A stretch of DNA of 64,000 bases from Luteipulveratus mongoliensis (GCF_001190945.1 NZ_CP011112.1:3658001-3722000); one strand, 5' to 3'; positions 15,438 to 24,619 are shown, counted from the first letter of the stretch. Translations and numbers: made by a program. Notes: generated from the letters alone by a model not told the origin.

Positions 15438-16715
15438 TCAAAGCATCTGTGAGGTGGCATAGATGAACAGCCCGGCCAGGCCACCGACCACGGTGCCGTT
15501 GATCCGGATGAACTGCAGATCACGCCCGACCTGGAGCTCGATGCGCCTCGCGGCCTCGTCCCCGTCCCATCGGGCAACCGTCTGGGAGATCAAGGTCGAG
15601 ATCTCGCGCCCGTAGGTCGTGACGATGTAGCCGACGGCGTCGTGCAGACGTCGGTCGACCGCGCCGCGCAGCTCATCGTCGGTGACGAGACGCTGTCCTG
15701 CCTCCGCGAGCAGCACCGTGAGGCGTCGTCGCAGTGGGCCGGTCTCGTCGCCCAGCGCCTCGACGATGGTGTGCTGCACAGAGCCCCAGACCGAGACCAT
15801 CCCGTCGGCTACGCCCGGGTGCAGCAGGAAGCGGGTCTTCAGAGCCTCGGCGCGCTCCTGCGTCGAGGCGTCGTGCTGCAGGTCGTGAGCGAGGGTCGCC
15901 AAGAAGTCATCGAGTGCCAGGCGTGCCGGGTGCTGCTGGGTATCGCGCACATCCGCCAGCCAGGTGAGCAGCTCGAGATAGAGCCGGTCGATAACCGTCT
16001 CGTCCAGCCAGCGTGGCGACCACCACGGTGCGCGCGCGCCGATGATCGAGGCGATGGCTTCCTTGTTGTCGCGCGCCCAGTCATGCACCTGACGGATGCC
16101 CAGATCGACCAGGCCCTGATGAGCCCGTTCCTCCAGCACACCCTCGAGGAGGTGCCCGGCGACCTCGCTCACCGGCTCCTGAGCCAGGCGAGGTAGGAAG
16201 AACGACTCCAGCAGGGTGCGTACCTCGTCGTCCTGGACCGACGCGACAGCGCGAGCCAGGGCCGGCGACGCCTCTCGGACGACGACCTCGGCGTTGACGG
16301 GGTCGGACACCCACCGACCGAGACGGAGCGGGATCTGCGCCTGAGCCAGCCGCTCCTGGACGATGTCGGCGGTCAGGAAGTTCTCGGTGACGAAGTCCTC
16401 GAGACTTGCTCCGAGCTGGTCCTTCTTCTTGGGGATCAGTGCGGTGTGTGGGATCGGCAGCCCGAGCGGGTGGCGGAAGATCGCCGTCACCGCGAACCAG
16501 TCCGCGACCGCTCCCACCATCGCGGCCTCAGCCGCCGCGTTGACGTAGCCCCACACGCCGTCCTTGCCGTGTGTGAGCACGAAGACGATGGCGGCCAGCA
16601 CCAGCAGGGACGTCGCAACCAGCCGCATCCGTCGCAAAGCAGCACGACGCGACGCATCGGCCGGCCCCAGGTTGGGACCGGCCGATGTCGTCGACGAGGT
16701 GGTCGGGCTAGTCAC
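15438..16715 (-). CDS. DUF445 family membrane protein (YjiN-like)
   Basis: A 425-aa protein starting at a GTG. Residues 1-27 are Thr/Ser/Ala-rich and cytoplasmic. A membrane helix (33-48) and the conserved block NAAAEAAMVGAVADWFAVTAIFRHPLGLPIPHTALIP identify DUF445. A long helical central region follows, with a second membrane helix at the C-terminus (GTVVGGLAGLFIYATSQML). The family has two helices flanking a large soluble domain and is widely conserved, but its function is not established. It is separated from metY by the riboswitch leader. Confidence 0.88.
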   Translation of the reverse strand: MTSPTTSSTTSAGPNLGPADASRRAALRRMRLVATSLLVLAAIVFVLTHGKDGVWGYVNAAAEAAMVGAVADWFAVTAIFRHPLGLPIPHTALIPKKKDQLGASLEDFVTENFLTADIVQERLAQAQIPLRLGRWVSDPVNAEVVVREASPALARAVASVQDDEVRTLLESFFLPRLAQEPVSEVAGHLLEGVLEERAHQGLVDLGIRQVHDWARDNKEAIASIIGARAPWWSPRWLDETVIDRLYLELLTWLADVRDTQQHPARLALDDFLATLAHDLQHDASTQERAEALKTRFLLHPGVADGMVSVWGSVQHTIVEALGDETGPLRRRLTVLLAEAGQRLVTDDELRGAVDRRLHDAVGYIVTTYGREISTLISQTVARWDGDEAARRIELQVGRDLQFIRINGTVVGGLAGLFIYATSQML

Positions 16716-16745
16716 TCAGCCCACTCTGTCGCGATGAGACCGTGA

Positions 16746-17438
16746 TCAGGAGGCGGTCCAGCCGAGGTCGGCCTTGCCACCGTTGTCCTCGGCGAAGATG
16801 ACGCGGTACTTGGTGTAGTCCGCACCCTTCGGCGCCGCGAAGACGAGCAGGCCGCTGAGGCTGTCGCCCTCCTTGACCGTGGTCACATCGAGCTGCTTGG
16901 TCTTGGGGACGACCGTGCCGCTGACATCCGGGTTACACGGGTTGTCGTTGGGGTCGATCAGCGAGAAGTTGAGGTAGGAGACGACCGCCGACCCCTTGAC
17001 CGCCTTGATGGTGGTCGGGAACTCGAGGACAACCATGTTGTCGCCCGGGAAGTAGTCGTCGGTGCTCGTCGCGTCGATGGTCGGCTTCGACACCGTGACC
17101 TCGACGGACTCGTCCTTGCTGAAGCCCAGACCAGAAGCGGACTGCTTGGTGCCGATCGGCTTGGACTGCACGTTGCCGGGTCGGTTGCTGCTCAGAGTCG
17201 AGTCGCACTCCACGCCGGTCGAAGCAGCCGACGAGCTCGGCGCCGAGGGAGCCTCGGACGTGCTCGGGGCCGGAGCCTGCGTGGACGGCGCCGCGGTCGG
17301 CGCCTGCGTCGGGGCGGCGGACGTTGCCGGGGCCGTGGGGGCCTGGGCCGTAGGTGCCTCGTCCTGGCAACCAGCAAGGGCAAGCGCTGCGAATGCGGCC
17401 GGGATGACGGCAAGGCGCAGACGGCGGGTGGCGTTCAT
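16746..17438 (-). CDS. Lipoprotein, paralogue of the next gene
   Basis: A 230-aa lipoprotein. Its signal peptide ends in lipobox LALAGC (residues 19-24). A 55-residue Pro/Thr/Ala/Ser-rich linker is followed by a beta-rich domain with VEVTVSKPTIDATSTDDYFPGDNMVV and a final KYRVIFAEDNGG...LGWTAS. Two cysteines in the mature domain may form a disulfide. The start is supported by GGAGGAG ahead of the ATG. The neighbouring gene encodes the same architecture (tandem duplication). I recognise no family; an immunoglobulin-like fold, as in DUF4352-type lipoproteins, is a guess. Confidence 0.75.
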   Translation of the reverse strand: MNATRRLRLAVIPAAFAALALAGCQDEAPTAQAPTAPATSAAPTQAPTAAPSTQAPAPSTSEAPSAPSSSAASTGVECDSTLSSNRPGNVQSKPIGTKQSASGLGFSKDESVEVTVSKPTIDATSTDDYFPGDNMVVLEFPTTIKAVKGSAVVSYLNFSLIDPNDNPCNPDVSGTVVPKTKQLDVTTVKEGDSLSGLLVFAAPKGADYTKYRVIFAEDNGGKADLGWTAS

Positions 17439-17557
17439 GTTCTCCTCCAGTGATGTTTCGGCAACTCCCCGGCTGCCGCGGTCAGGCTAGCGGTACGACG
17501 GCGAACCAGGACGATCCGGTTCCCACAACTTCCGCACGTTCTCGGGTATCAGGCACA

Positions 17558-17593
17558 GAGACGGTCGCCTGCGCGGACGCAGACGACCGTCTC
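17558..17593 (-). terminator. Hairpin terminator after the second lipoprotein gene
   Basis: GAGACGGTCG pairs perfectly with CGACCGTCTC. Inside it a second CTGCG/CGCAG stem closes on a four-base loop. It lies 13-48 bases past the stop codon at 17606. Confidence 0.75.
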
Positions 17594-17605
17594 TGGTGGA
17601 TCAGG

Positions 17606-18313
17606 TCAGGACGCGGTCCAGGCAACGTTGGCCACGCCGGGGTAGTTCTCGGTGAAAAGCACCTGGTACTTGGTCAGGTCTGCCGACTTCGGCACCGCGA
17701 AGACCAGCTTCGTGGACAGCGCCTCACCCTGACGCAGGCTCTTGACCTGAATCTGCTGGGCCTCGGGCACCGCGTAGTTCAAGGTGTCGCGCTTGCACGG
17801 ACGCTTGCTGTCATCGACGAGCGTGAACTTCAGCGGCGAAGTGATGAAGTACGACGCGCTGGTCGGCTTCATCGTCACGGGGAAGATCGCCGTGACCATG
17901 CCCTCACCGGGGTAGTAGGTGCTGCTCGTCGGCTTGGTGTCGATGGTCGGCTTACTGACCGTGATCTCCACCGTGCCGCTCTTGTCGAACGTCTGCAGTG
18001 ATCCGATCGGCTTGGCCGCCGGACCGGGCTGGCCCTCGTAGCTGCTGGAGCTGGAGCACACACCCGCGCCACCTGCGGCAGGCGGCGAGTAGGTGGCTGA
18101 CGAGGTCGGTGAGGGCTGCTCGGTCGGAGTGACCGGAGCTTGGGTCGGCTCGGCTGTCGGCTCCTGCGTGGCCGGAGCAGTCGGCGCCGCGGTCGGGGCG
18201 GTCGGCTGTCCGGTCGGCACCACCGCGGTCGGGGCGTCGTCCTGACACGCCGCGAGCGCCATGGCGGCCAGTGCGACGGGTACAACAGCAAAGCGCATGC
18301 GTCGTGTGGTCAT
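17606..18313 (-). CDS. Lipoprotein, paralogue of the preceding gene
   Basis: A 235-aa lipoprotein from the ATG at 18313, set by GGGAG seven bases upstream. The signal peptide has lipobox MALAAC followed by QDDAPTA, matching GCQDEAPTA of its neighbour. A Pro/Thr/Ala/Gln-rich linker leads to a beta-rich domain with VEITVSKPTIDTKPTSSTYYPGEGMV and the ending KYQVLFTENYPG...VAWTAS. The two genes are about equally long and clearly related in protein but diverged in DNA, so the duplication is old. Each appears to have its own terminator or promoter spacing. Confidence 0.75.
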   Translation of the reverse strand: MTTRRMRFAVVPVALAAMALAACQDDAPTAVVPTGQPTAPTAAPTAPATQEPTAEPTQAPVTPTEQPSPTSSATYSPPAAGGAGVCSSSSSYEGQPGPAAKPIGSLQTFDKSGTVEITVSKPTIDTKPTSSTYYPGEGMVTAIFPVTMKPTSASYFITSPLKFTLVDDSKRPCKRDTLNYAVPEAQQIQVKSLRQGEALSTKLVFAVPKSADLTKYQVLFTENYPGVANVAWTAS

Positions 18314-18425
18314 GATGTTTCTCCCAGGTCTTGGCAGCATGCGCTGCCCCTTGTCGAACGGCAGTATGACGCGCCTCGCGTGAGATTGCGTTCCGCCGTA
18401 TCGGGTTGTCCAGAGTGCGGAGGTG

Positions 18426-18980
18426 TCAGGACCGCACGACCCAGACCTCTTGCGACTCGCTCGGGCGGTCAGCTTTCACGAACTCGCGAGCGCCCTCCGC
18501 GACCGAAATCCCTTGCTTCGCAGCGGATTCCGCGATCGCATCGGCGACACGGCTCCACACCTGCGCGCCCTGCGGGAAGCCCATCTCCCAGCTCATCTCA
18601 TCGACGCCGATCACCGTCCGGTCGGGCAGCAGGTGAGCTCGAACCAGCGGGCGCGACCCGTCGATCTCGACGACAAGCGCCCCTGACTCCGGTCGTACGG
18701 CGGTGACTCGGTCGTCAGCGCCGGCGACATGGGCGATGAGCTCTCCGGTGCGTTGTGGGTCGGCGGCGAGCGTGAGCGTACGACCCATCATGGTCAGCTG
18801 CTTGGTCGCCGGACCCGAGGTCATCGCCCGCCCGAAGCCGCCCTCCAGTGCGCGGTCCCGGACCTGCTCGTGTGTCCGGGACACCTTGCCCTTGACGAAG
18901 AACCAGATGATCGACAGCAGCACGATCGCGACCAGGAACAGGCCGAGCTTGGCAAACAACGAAGGTCCTTTCCGGTGCAC
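18426..18980 (-). CDS. Membrane-anchored hypothetical protein
   Basis: A 184-aa protein with one N-terminal membrane helix (residues 9-28, KLGLFLVAIVLLSIIWFFV) and a soluble C-terminal domain of about 150 residues. That domain has alternating beta/alpha patterns (TLTLAADPQRTGELIAHVAG, ALVVEIDGSRPLVRAHLLPD). No catalytic motif or known family is apparent. It lies 57 bp downstream of mcrC in the same direction, so it may be on the same transcript, but similar orphan anchored proteins occur without restriction genes. Confidence 0.65.
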   Translation of the reverse strand: MHRKGPSLFAKLGLFLVAIVLLSIIWFFVKGKVSRTHEQVRDRALEGGFGRAMTSGPATKQLTMMGRTLTLAADPQRTGELIAHVAGADDRVTAVRPESGALVVEIDGSRPLVRAHLLPDRTVIGVDEMSWEMGFPQGAQVWSRVADAIAESAAKQGISVAEGAREFVKADRPSESQEVWVVRS

Positions 18981-19037
18981 GAGTGACGGGTCAAGTATGG
19001 CGACCGAAGACGGTCTCCGCTGATCAGATCGACGGAC

Positions 19038-20246
19038 TCAGCGAGCCGGCGCGAGTGCTCCGGCCGCCACCGCTCGCACGAGCTCGGCCAGAGTGTCGAG
19101 TGACCCGGCCAGACGAGCCGGCGGCACGCTCAGCCGCAGGGGCACGCTGATCAGTCGGGTACCGATGCTGCGCACCACCATCTCCGGCGCCGGCGGCTCG
19201 TCGGCCTGGGCGTAGACGAGCATGCCCGCCCCCAGACCAAGTGCCGAGGCGTAGGTCAGCAGCGGGAAGTAGTCGGTGCTCGGCCCTGACGGAGTCGAGC
19301 CGAGGTGATAGACGACGTCGCCGACCAGCACCGCGCGCGACCCACGCCGCAGCAACATGTCCGGCGTGAACTGCAGCTGGTCGTGCACGTCGAGGCTGTG
19401 CTCGGGCTGCTCGTCGACCACGATCTCGGGCCACAGCCGCTGGCTGATCTCCGTGGTGACCCAGCGCCGGAACAGGTCATCCATGTCGACCAGGAACGTG
19501 TGGGCGCTCTGGTCACCCTCCATGTGGCGGATCGCCACGCCGTCGAGGGCCATCCGGGCCAGATCCATCGAGGGGCCGTAGTGCTCGTTGAGGCGTGTCA
19601 CCGGGATCTTGTCGCGGTGGGCGCGCGCATCCGTGTCGTCGACACCGTCGAACCGGGCCAGCAGCCGCAGGCCGTCTCGGCGTACGACCGGGGGCAGGGT
19701 CGGCCAGGTCAGCACCTGCCGGACCGCGCACCTCAGCAGCTTGTTCTCGGGGATGTTGGCGGTGAAGTCGTCGTAACGGCAAGGAGGTTGGGCGATCGCC
19801 CACGGTCGTGTCGCGAGCTGCTCGACGAGCAGCCGACCGCGGATGAGGTTGAGGTCCTCCTCGACCGAGACGTAGCCGTGGAGCAGTCCGCGTCGGGTCG
19901 CCTCGTCGATCGAACGCAGCACGAAAGCGGCGACGCCATCGACCAGGTCCGCATCGGAGGACCAGCCGATCTGGTCACTCCCCCAGCCCTCACCGGGGAT
20001 CCCGGCGGAGAACATCGTGAAGAGGTTCTCCATCGGCGCCGACGGCCGGATGCGCAGCGTCAGGCCGGGCACCGAGATGGCACCCACCCACGAACCGGTC
20101 ACGAGCACGACGCGGTCCGGGTCGGCGGTGGCCCTGATGTCGACCCGGCCGTGCGCAACCGACATCAGCGCCTTGCGCGCCTCCCGGGGCAGCCGCACCG
20201 GGGCTGACTCGGCGTGCTCCAGGAGGTCGACGTCCATCGCATCCAT
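19038..20246 (-). CDS. McrC-like component of a McrBC-type restriction system
   Basis: A 402-aa McrC homologue. The start at 20246 is 11 bases past the mcrB-like stop; the long upstream open frame lies inside that gene and is rejected. Family hallmarks are the middle block ENKLLRCAVRQVLTWPTLP and MDDLFRRWVTTEI. The C-terminal PD-(D/E)xK-like core is TPDMLLRRGSRAVLVGDVVYH. The two acidic positions are kept, but the lysine expected two residues after the second Asp (DxK, as in E. coli McrC) is Val, and the later QxxxY is DYFPLL. The nuclease may therefore be inactive or use another lysine. In the family McrC stimulates the McrB GTPase and cuts modified DNA. Confidence 0.8.
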   Translation of the reverse strand: MDAMDVDLLEHAESAPVRLPREARKALMSVAHGRVDIRATADPDRVVLVTGSWVGAISVPGLTLRIRPSAPMENLFTMFSAGIPGEGWGSDQIGWSSDADLVDGVAAFVLRSIDEATRRGLLHGYVSVEEDLNLIRGRLLVEQLATRPWAIAQPPCRYDDFTANIPENKLLRCAVRQVLTWPTLPPVVRRDGLRLLARFDGVDDTDARAHRDKIPVTRLNEHYGPSMDLARMALDGVAIRHMEGDQSAHTFLVDMDDLFRRWVTTEISQRLWPEIVVDEQPEHSLDVHDQLQFTPDMLLRRGSRAVLVGDVVYHLGSTPSGPSTDYFPLLTYASALGLGAGMLVYAQADEPPAPEMVVRSIGTRLISVPLRLSVPPARLAGSLDTLAELVRAVAAGALAPAR

Positions 20247-20257
20247 GGAGTGCTGCC

Positions 20258-23200
20258 TCAGCGCTTGGGCGAAGGCGGCAGCGCGCCGACCTCGGCCTGA
20301 GCGTTGGAGGCGTGCCGCTCCAGGACCGCCTGCCACGTGAACGTCCGCAGCAGGTCCTCGCGGCCGTAGAACTGGTCCTCGATGAACGGGTAGACGCTGT
20401 AGGTCCAGATCCGCTTCATCGCTGCGTCGTCCAGGCCCTCGGTCATGAAGTGGCTGTGCCCGATCTGCAGGTGCGGACCACGCAGCGCCTGCCGCAGCTC
20501 GGCGTTGACGCGGTCGACGATGCCGGCCACCCAGACCGGACCGTCGTGCTTGGCCAGCCATCGAGCGAGCAGACCCTCCATCGGGCCCTCGTGCGGCATG
20601 AACGGCACGAAGTGGAAGCGGCGGCGCAGCGCGGCATCGACGAGGGCGATCGACCGGTCGGCGGTGTTCATGGTGCCGACGAAGTAGAGGTTCGGCGGGA
20701 GCTCGAAGCCCTCGTCCGGCCGGTAAGACGTCATCACGCTCTGCGAGCGGTACTCCAGCAGGAACAGCAGCTCACCGAACACCCGCGGCAGGTTGGCGCG
20801 GTTGATCTCGTCGATCAGCATGATGTGCGGCGTCGTCGGGTCTGCCTCCGCGGCCTCGACCAGGAGCGCCAACGGCCCCTTGCGCAGCTCGTAGACCATC
20901 TGCCCACCGGCGTCCAGCCGCGGACGGAAGCCTTCGAAGAAGTCCTCGTACGACGTCGACGGGTGGAACTGCACGACCGCCCGCTTGGTGTAGTCCGGCT
21001 GCAGAGCTGCCGCGAGGCGCTGGGCGAGGTAGGTCTTACCGGTGCCGGGCGGGCCGTAGAAGATGACCTGCTTCTTGTCCTCGAGCAGGCCATGGACCTC
21101 ACGCAGGAAGTCCTCCTCGACGAGCAGCTCACTGGCTGCCTCGGCGATCAGGTCACGCTCCGGGTCGGCCGCCGACTCGCCTGTGCGCAGCAGCCACAGC
21201 GCGAACTGCACCTGACCCCAAGGGTCGCCGGGCAACAACGGCTCGAGACGCGCACGGAGGCGGTCGTTGGCCACCAGGTGCTGCTTGGCGCGCGACTGCC
21301 CCTCTACCTCAGGCAGATCGACACCCAGCACGCGAGCCAGCGCGATCTTGCCGTCGGCGCCGCCGAGCGGGTAGATCGGCAGGTAACGACCAGGGTTGGT
21401 GACCGCGAGGAGCTTCATGATCACGGCCTCGCCGAGACCGGTGATGCCACCCTCGGGCGACAGGATCGACTCGATCCGGTCGCGGTCGTCGTCCTCACCC
21501 CACAGCAGGTCCTTCAGCCGGACAGCGAGGTCATCGAGCTCTGCAGCGTCCATCGCACCGAGACGCGCGTTGAACACCGAGTTGGAGCCGGGGTGGCCGT
21601 AGGCGCGGCCGTTGAGCAGGCGCCGGAAGGCGACCAGGTCGAACGCGTCCAGCGCGGCCGGCTCCATGGCGGCAGCGAGCGTGCGTCGCTGCTCCTGGTG
21701 CCAGGTATCGCGCTCGGACGGGTAGGGACGCTCTGCGACGAACCGCTCCAGCTGGGCGAGCAGGTCGAGGTCGAGAGGACCAGTCGGCGTCGGCTCCTTG
21801 CCGCTCATCACCTCGACGAGAGGCGCGAGGGCCTTGACCGTCTCGATGATGTCGTCGGCGAAGTCCGCGCGGCCCAGAGAGTCCGGGTGCGGCCACCAGC
21901 GGCCGACGAAGATGTCGCCGCCCGGGTAGACCCGCTCTGCGGGGTGGACGCGGTCGGCGGAGGTCACCGGCCGGATCGTCATGAAGGACATGTCGTCAGG
22001 CAGGAAGCGCTCGACGCGGCGGCCGATCTCCTCGTGCCGCTGCGCACTCCCCTGGCCGTCCCAACCGGAGTGGAGACCGACGGCGACCCCGGACCGGGTG
22101 ATCCACATCCGGAAGCCGGGCGCACTCGTACCTCCGGGCAGCGCCCAGGTGGCGTGCGCATCGACGCGGTAGGGGGCGTCCTTGGAGATGCCGGTGCGGG
22201 CCTGCAGGTTGGTCTCGTGCAGCCGCAGACCGGTGGCCTCGGCCAGCGGTCCGAGCAGCGAGCGGACCGCCAGCGTCGCGGATCCGCGCAGCTGCAGCGC
22301 CAGACCGGCAGCGCGCGCCTCCTCGCCCGGGCTCGGATAGCCCGCGCCCGGGTGGTAGTCCATGAACAGCGAGCCGGCTTCCTCGCAGATGTCCGGCAGC
22401 GCGGTGCCCAGCCCGACGAACGGCTGGCGCGACGCGAGGTAGCCCACGACCCACTCGACCCGGCGCGGGTCGTCCGGCTCGAGGGAGTGGCACAGCTCGG
22501 CGTACGCGATGTAGCGCTCGGCGTGGGTCAGGTGTCGGCCCATCCAGCCCAGGGTCTGGAAGGTGTCCGCGCCCTGCGGCCACAGGGCGGGCCAGGTGGA
22601 GTCGCGATCCGTGGACCAGAAGACCGACAGCACCGTCGGGATCCGCGAGGCATCCGGACCGCCGCTGCCGATGAACTCCTGGACCGCGCGGATGCGGGTA
22701 GCGGCCTGCTCCTCGTCCTCCGGCGTCAACGTCACGTCGACCAGGAGGTCGGCCAGGTCACGCTCGCGGCCGGCGGTGTGAGCCATGAGCTGGCCCAACC
22801 AGGTCGGCGCCGTCTGGCTCAGGGAGGAGTAGGGCCCAGGTCGCCGGGACCACACGGATGCCTGCTCGACGAAGGCCTCGACGTCACGCGACAGGGCGAG
22901 GTCCTTGAGCAGCTCGCGCGCTTCCTCGTCGCGCTCGGCGCGGTGGTTCTCACCCTGCTGGAGCAGCGTCTGCGCGGCCGGGTCGGCCTTCACGCACTCG
23001 CGGACCAGGTCGTACGTCGTCTGCCAGCGTTTGAGGTCGAGCTGGCGCTGGGGGTTGGGTCGCGGAGCGTGGTGCGTGCTCTTGACCTCGAACCCGAGGT
23101 CGTGCAGATGCCCTGCCACCGCGCTCAGGTCGTGCGGCATGGACAGGGGTGTCAGGGCGCCGAACTCAGGTCGCGCGAATCCGTGCGACGCCGCGGTCAG

Positions 23201-23353
23201 CGCCGGCACGTCGTAGGGCCGGCCCTCGAACACCAGCTGGTGGTCGTCGGTCGGACTGAACCCGTATGACTCGAGGAAAGCGCCTCGTCCCTGGGCATCG
23301 AACTCGTTGATGGCTGCGAGGACGTCGTCTCGCGTGATGTCGGCCAGGGCCAC
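20258..23353 (-). CDS. McrB-like AAA+ GTPase with ScoMcrA-like head domain
   Basis: A 1031-aa protein starting at a GTG. Residues 1-90 (ITRDDVLAAINEFD, FLESYGF, YDVPALTAASHGFA, LHDLGFEV) match the N-terminal head domain of ScoMcrA-type type IV restriction enzymes. The middle 600 residues are unassigned and may hold the modified-DNA reader. The C-terminus is a McrB-type AAA+ domain with Walker A GPPGTGKT (about residue 765), Walker B IMLIDEINRAN (about 843) and MNTADRSIALVDAALRRRF (about 894), the McrB GTPase signature. It is followed immediately by the mcrC-like gene. It probably restricts modified foreign DNA such as phage. E. coli McrB is 459 aa, so this form is more than twice as long. Confidence 0.88.
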   Translation of the reverse strand: MALADITRDDVLAAINEFDAQGRGAFLESYGFSPTDDHQLVFEGRPYDVPALTAASHGFARPEFGALTPLSMPHDLSAVAGHLHDLGFEVKSTHHAPRPNPQRQLDLKRWQTTYDLVRECVKADPAAQTLLQQGENHRAERDEEARELLKDLALSRDVEAFVEQASVWSRRPGPYSSLSQTAPTWLGQLMAHTAGRERDLADLLVDVTLTPEDEEQAATRIRAVQEFIGSGGPDASRIPTVLSVFWSTDRDSTWPALWPQGADTFQTLGWMGRHLTHAERYIAYAELCHSLEPDDPRRVEWVVGYLASRQPFVGLGTALPDICEEAGSLFMDYHPGAGYPSPGEEARAAGLALQLRGSATLAVRSLLGPLAEATGLRLHETNLQARTGISKDAPYRVDAHATWALPGGTSAPGFRMWITRSGVAVGLHSGWDGQGSAQRHEEIGRRVERFLPDDMSFMTIRPVTSADRVHPAERVYPGGDIFVGRWWPHPDSLGRADFADDIIETVKALAPLVEVMSGKEPTPTGPLDLDLLAQLERFVAERPYPSERDTWHQEQRRTLAAAMEPAALDAFDLVAFRRLLNGRAYGHPGSNSVFNARLGAMDAAELDDLAVRLKDLLWGEDDDRDRIESILSPEGGITGLGEAVIMKLLAVTNPGRYLPIYPLGGADGKIALARVLGVDLPEVEGQSRAKQHLVANDRLRARLEPLLPGDPWGQVQFALWLLRTGESAADPERDLIAEAASELLVEEDFLREVHGLLEDKKQVIFYGPPGTGKTYLAQRLAAALQPDYTKRAVVQFHPSTSYEDFFEGFRPRLDAGGQMVYELRKGPLALLVEAAEADPTTPHIMLIDEINRANLPRVFGELLFLLEYRSQSVMTSYRPDEGFELPPNLYFVGTMNTADRSIALVDAALRRRFHFVPFMPHEGPMEGLLARWLAKHDGPVWVAGIVDRVNAELRQALRGPHLQIGHSHFMTEGLDDAAMKRIWTYSVYPFIEDQFYGREDLLRTFTWQAVLERHASNAQAEVGALPPSPKR

Positions 23354-23417
23354 AGCAGTGCACTCCGATGGAACTCAGAAGGGGGAAGGTTCGCCTAGGC
23401 TCCCCAGCGTAAGTGAT

Positions 23418-24101
23418 GTGACCAGCGGGTTCGACGGAGTGTGGCAAGTGGATCGGGAGTCGTCGCGCGGGCGCTACTTCAACGGGGCGTTCCCGCCGGA
23501 CACAGTGACCTTTGCGGGCGCCATCGCCCTCAAGGTTGCTACAGGTGTAGATCAACGTGATGCCCTCGTCGAGGGTTTCACCGAGATCGGCGCTGAGATG
23601 TCCTCTTTCTTCCCCGAGCCGAACATGCGACCCGACGAGGTCGCGCACCTCGTCGACCTGGTGATCCGCGATCACAATGCTCAGGTGACGACCGCTTCGC
23701 GCGAGGCCATCGCGCTGCTCGAGGCGTTCGACGCGATGACGATCGCCGGCATCGTCTACTCCTTCGCCGAGGGCGGTGACACTCAGGACGTGCTGGAGGA
23801 CATCGGCATCTCGGCGCGCACGCTCGTCGATCACGGCGTCGCGGTGCGCGGCTACTGCTTCGCCCACGCCGGCGATGCCGACGAGCTGATCATGAACGGC
23901 CAGCTGGCCCTGGGCTACGGCATCTTCGCCGAGGCCGGCAGCACGCCGGAGGAGATCGGCAAGGAGGTCGCCGCGCTGCTGCGCGAGCAGGGCCTCCCGG
24001 TGCGTCCGCACCTGAGCGCCGAGCAGCGCATCATCGTCGGACCCATGATCTACGAGATCCCTTTCACCGGAATGGATCTCGAGGACATCCCCGAGCCCTA
24101 G
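23418..24101 (+). CDS. Hypothetical protein, DUF6891-like C-terminal region
   Basis: About 227 aa if it starts at the GTG at 23418. The frame is open from 23307 but that would overlap the divergent mcrB-like gene, and no start has a strong ribosome site. The N-terminal part (FDGVWQVDRESSRGRYFNG) is not recognised. The C-terminal 110 residues (YCFAHAGDADELIMNGQLALGYGIF, IGKEVAALLREQGL) resemble DUF6891-type proteins, a weak match made by eye. It is soluble, acidic and has no signal peptide. It is divergent from the restriction genes and convergent with the next gene, sharing the four bases CTAG as both stop codons. Confidence 0.6.
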   Translation: MTSGFDGVWQVDRESSRGRYFNGAFPPDTVTFAGAIALKVATGVDQRDALVEGFTEIGAEMSSFFPEPNMRPDEVAHLVDLVIRDHNAQVTTASREAIALLEAFDAMTIAGIVYSFAEGGDTQDVLEDIGISARTLVDHGVAVRGYCFAHAGDADELIMNGQLALGYGIFAEAGSTPEEIGKEVAALLREQGLPVRPHLSAEQRIIVGPMIYEIPFTGMDLEDIPEP

Positions 24102-24556
24102 GCCGTGCGCGCCGGAGGCAGTGGATCAGGCAGTCGTACGACGTCTTGGTGGGTCACGACGTACGTCCCCAGCAGCGGCACGGACCGCCGTCTCGTGAGG
24201 TCGATGACGGCCTCATGCCAGCGGCGGTCGACATCGTTGATCGCGCTGTAGCCGGGTCGGGCGACAGCCATGATCAGGGACGCGGCGCCCGCCGCCTCCG
24301 ATCCGAGCAGCCCGTCGAGCCGCGTGACCAGGACCTCGGCCTCGTCGCCCTGGTCGCCCTGTCGCTCGCGGTCGCTCGGGTCGAGCCGGACCGCGAGCGG
24401 CTGCCGCAGTCTGGCGCGCTCGTCACAGAGCAGGAAGAAGACGCATCCGACTTCTCGGTCGCGAGCCGAGACGAACAGGTCGAGCACGTCGCCGGCGAGG
24501 TCGTGATCGGTGAGGGGCAGCGCGTCCCATCCGGGCGGAAGGTCTTCGAAGGTCAT
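24098..24556 (-). CDS. Hypothetical protein
   Basis: A 152-aa soluble protein with no signal peptide or membrane helix. It opens MTFEDLPPGWDALPLTDHDLAGDVLDLFV and contains GCVFFLLCDERARLRQPLAV, a pattern seen in small actinobacterial proteins of unknown function. The C-terminal segment AINDVDRRWHEAVIDLTRRRSVPLLGTYVVT suggests an alpha/beta fold, loosely like JAB/RadC-type proteins but without their metal motif. It is divergent from the P450 gene with about 95 bp between them. Confidence 0.65.
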   Translation of the reverse strand: MTFEDLPPGWDALPLTDHDLAGDVLDLFVSARDREVGCVFFLLCDERARLRQPLAVRLDPSDRERQGDQGDEAEVLVTRLDGLLGSEAAGAASLIMAVARPGYSAINDVDRRWHEAVIDLTRRRSVPLLGTYVVTHQDVVRLPDPLPPARTA

Positions 24557-24619
24557 GGGCGCACAGCGTGGCCGAATCCGGCTGACCGCCCCGAAAGTTC
24601 TCCACAGGGGCTAACCTCG

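Noticed and set aside
20312-23269. A 985-codon open frame opposite the McrB-like gene
   Set aside because: It is the antisense shadow of a high-GC gene; its translation is Arg/Val/Asp-rich without domains, while the other strand gives clear AAA+ motifs.
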